A stretch of 64,000 nt of DNA from Mesostigma viride. Taxonomy: Eukaryota > Streptophyta > Mesostigmatophyceae > Mesostigmatales > Mesostigmataceae. The translations under genes and the position numbers were made by a program. The notes beneath the pieces were generated by a model. It was not told the DNA's origin. It saw only the letters and a list, made by a program, of their open reading frames with translations, and ran no database searches. Position 1 is the first letter of the stretch, and the number at the start of each line of letters is the position of its first letter. The DNA is taken from the NCBI GenBank assembly GCA_009746045.1, contig RPFO01000225.1:1420590-1484589 (forward strand). Reading direction: 5' to 3'. Of the stretch, positions 62,982-64,000 are shown one piece after another.

Positions 62982-63726
62982 CGGCACAAGTCAGCCGCGT
63001 CATGCCAGGCAGGAATACGCCGACAAGCTCGCGCAATCGCTGCCTGAGCGGCTGGATGCGTCCGCGGGACCGCACTTGCGCGGCCAGCTGGGGTGGCTCG
63101 CGGGCACGGTGCGACCCGACCTGTCCATCTACGCGCGTGCGCCCGACGCCGTGCTTGCGGGCATGGGAGCGCAGCATCTTCGGACGCAAGTCTTGGCGTC
63201 ACCGGGCCTGCGCGTGTGGGGGGTTGATATCACCCGCCCGGTGGCAATGACCATTTACTCTGACGCGAACCTGGAGTCGCGTACCATCACGCAGCTGCGC
63301 GCGCGGGAGGCGGCCATCTTTTTTCTTGATAGCCCCACTGGGCAGCCCACTATTGTCGACTGGTATAGCCGCATCCATCAGCGGGTAGTGGTAGACAGCA
63401 ATCGCGCGGAGTGTCGCGCGTTCATTTCCGCTGTCGACCAAGCGTGTTATGTGCAGCATCTTTTGCAATGGATTGCGGATAAGGCCCGCGTGGCGCTGTC
63501 GCTGCGCATGCGGCTGTGCACAGATAGCAAGTCAATAATTGAGTTTCTGAATAACCCGCTCGCCTCCACCACCAAACTAGATTACCTTGTGTTGGCCGAG
63601 TCCGCCACGGTGTTGGATGAGCGGCGGTGGATCCCCGAGAGCGAGAATATTGCCGATGCCTTGACCAAGCCAGCGATGCTGTCGGGGCCTCAGTACAAGC
63701 TGCTGCGGCAGCTCATGATGACATGA
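62982..63726 (+). CDS. Copia-like RNase H with RT connection remnant
   Basis: RQEYADKLAQSL and GQLGWLAGTVRPDLSIYARA are the RT/RNase H connection of copia elements. RNase H follows: Asp in TIYSDANLESRT, Glu in SNRAECRAFISAVDQA, Asp in LCTDSKSIIEFLNN, and the closing ENIADALTKP. It would degrade RNA in cDNA synthesis. 63,727-64,000 shows no recognised gene. Confidence 0.8.
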
Positions 63727-64000
63727 GTTTTTTTTACCGTGTGACCTGTCGTCTTTTTGCATGGGAATGGGCGCTTCTTTCATCTGTGAATACATTTCCC
63801 TAGACCTGACAGGCGGCCAGTGTGCCTAATAATGATGCATGTGGTGCAGTTGCACCCAAGTAGAAAAGGAGGCCGGGAGCAAAGCCCGGGTGTTTTTGGC
63901 GTGCTCAGATCCCAGCGCAGGGCACCCTCCTTGGGGTTTAGGATTTGGGGACGGTCAGTGTGCCGTTACGTGTTTCTCTACTTGAACGTACGTAGGGTCA

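Larger units (their letters stand above)
60083..63726 (+). mobile_element. Ty1/copia-like element lacking protease and RT core
   Basis: Gag, then in the same frame after one UGA an integrase, then after a frameshift a copia-type RNase H. Between the integrase end (about 62,640) and RNase H (about 63,050) only a Pro/Ala-rich linker is present, so RT fingers and palm are missing. No DSG/DTG protease motif is visible. LTRs were not found; the 3' one may lie beyond the window edge. Confidence 0.8.

Noticed and set aside
59700-64000. LTRs for the copia-like element
   Set aside because: Only an 11-nt match (GGGACGGTCAG at about 59,806 and 63,950) was found; not enough for LTRs.

Overview
The window looks like nuclear DNA of a green alga, probably a chlorophyte near Chlamydomonadales. 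The evidence is GC-rich spliced genes with GT-AG introns, a eukaryotic tRNA-Phe pair, a DUF1622 gene of cyanobacterial/plastid type, a JmjC histone-demethylase gene, and very many retroelements, minisatellites and microsatellites. The species itself is not identifiable from sequence alone.

Layout. 0-21.9 kb is a retroelement graveyard. It holds two families of APE-type non-LTR elements that carry only the endonuclease-RT protein (F1 and F2), and a second class of retroposons that carry only an L1-ORF1-like protein (A and B here, C at 51-53 kb). Insertions are nested: a hAT-like DNA transposon sits in the F2 endonuclease, B sits in A, and several LINE tails sit in one target site. Two tRNA-Phe genes lie at 7.1-7.3 kb, a 1,030-bp tandem duplication at 5.0-7.1 kb, and a roughly 785-bp GGAT microsatellite inside a LINE 3' UTR at 16.3-17.0 kb. 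23.4-24.7 kb is a two-exon DUF1622 membrane-protein gene (minus strand). 26.4-42.5 kb is one large plus-strand gene for a KDM2/KDM7-like JmjC demethylase with at least 15 exons. Its introns carry minisatellites, one of which multiplies the exon-6 5' splice site about 20 times. 43.0-48.9 kb holds LINE and ORF1-element fragments, a near-perfect 1.2-kb GAGT microsatellite, and a fragment of an R2-type (RLE) LINE. 49.1-54.9 kb is a compact, intronless, same-strand group of four genes, including an Ig-like plus LamG-like protein, with four long hairpins beyond them. This island looks viral (possibly Nucleocytoviricota) or otherwise foreign, and element C has jumped into it. 55-59 kb holds palindromic repeats, minisatellites and candidate exons of an unrecognised gene. 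59.2-63.7 kb holds a hypothetical gene and a Ty1/copia-like element with gag, integrase and RNase H but no visible protease or RT core.

Main idea. ORF1-only and ORF2-only elements form matched pairs by their 3' ends. A shares an identical 31-nt terminal segment with F1; B shares a collinear terminal segment with F2. Each end is a small hairpin followed by a 4- or 5-mer repeat tail. The three ORF1 families share one 5' leader although their 3' ends differ. This suggests a split (two-component) LINE system in which the ORF2 protein recognises the tail of its ORF1 partner in trans.
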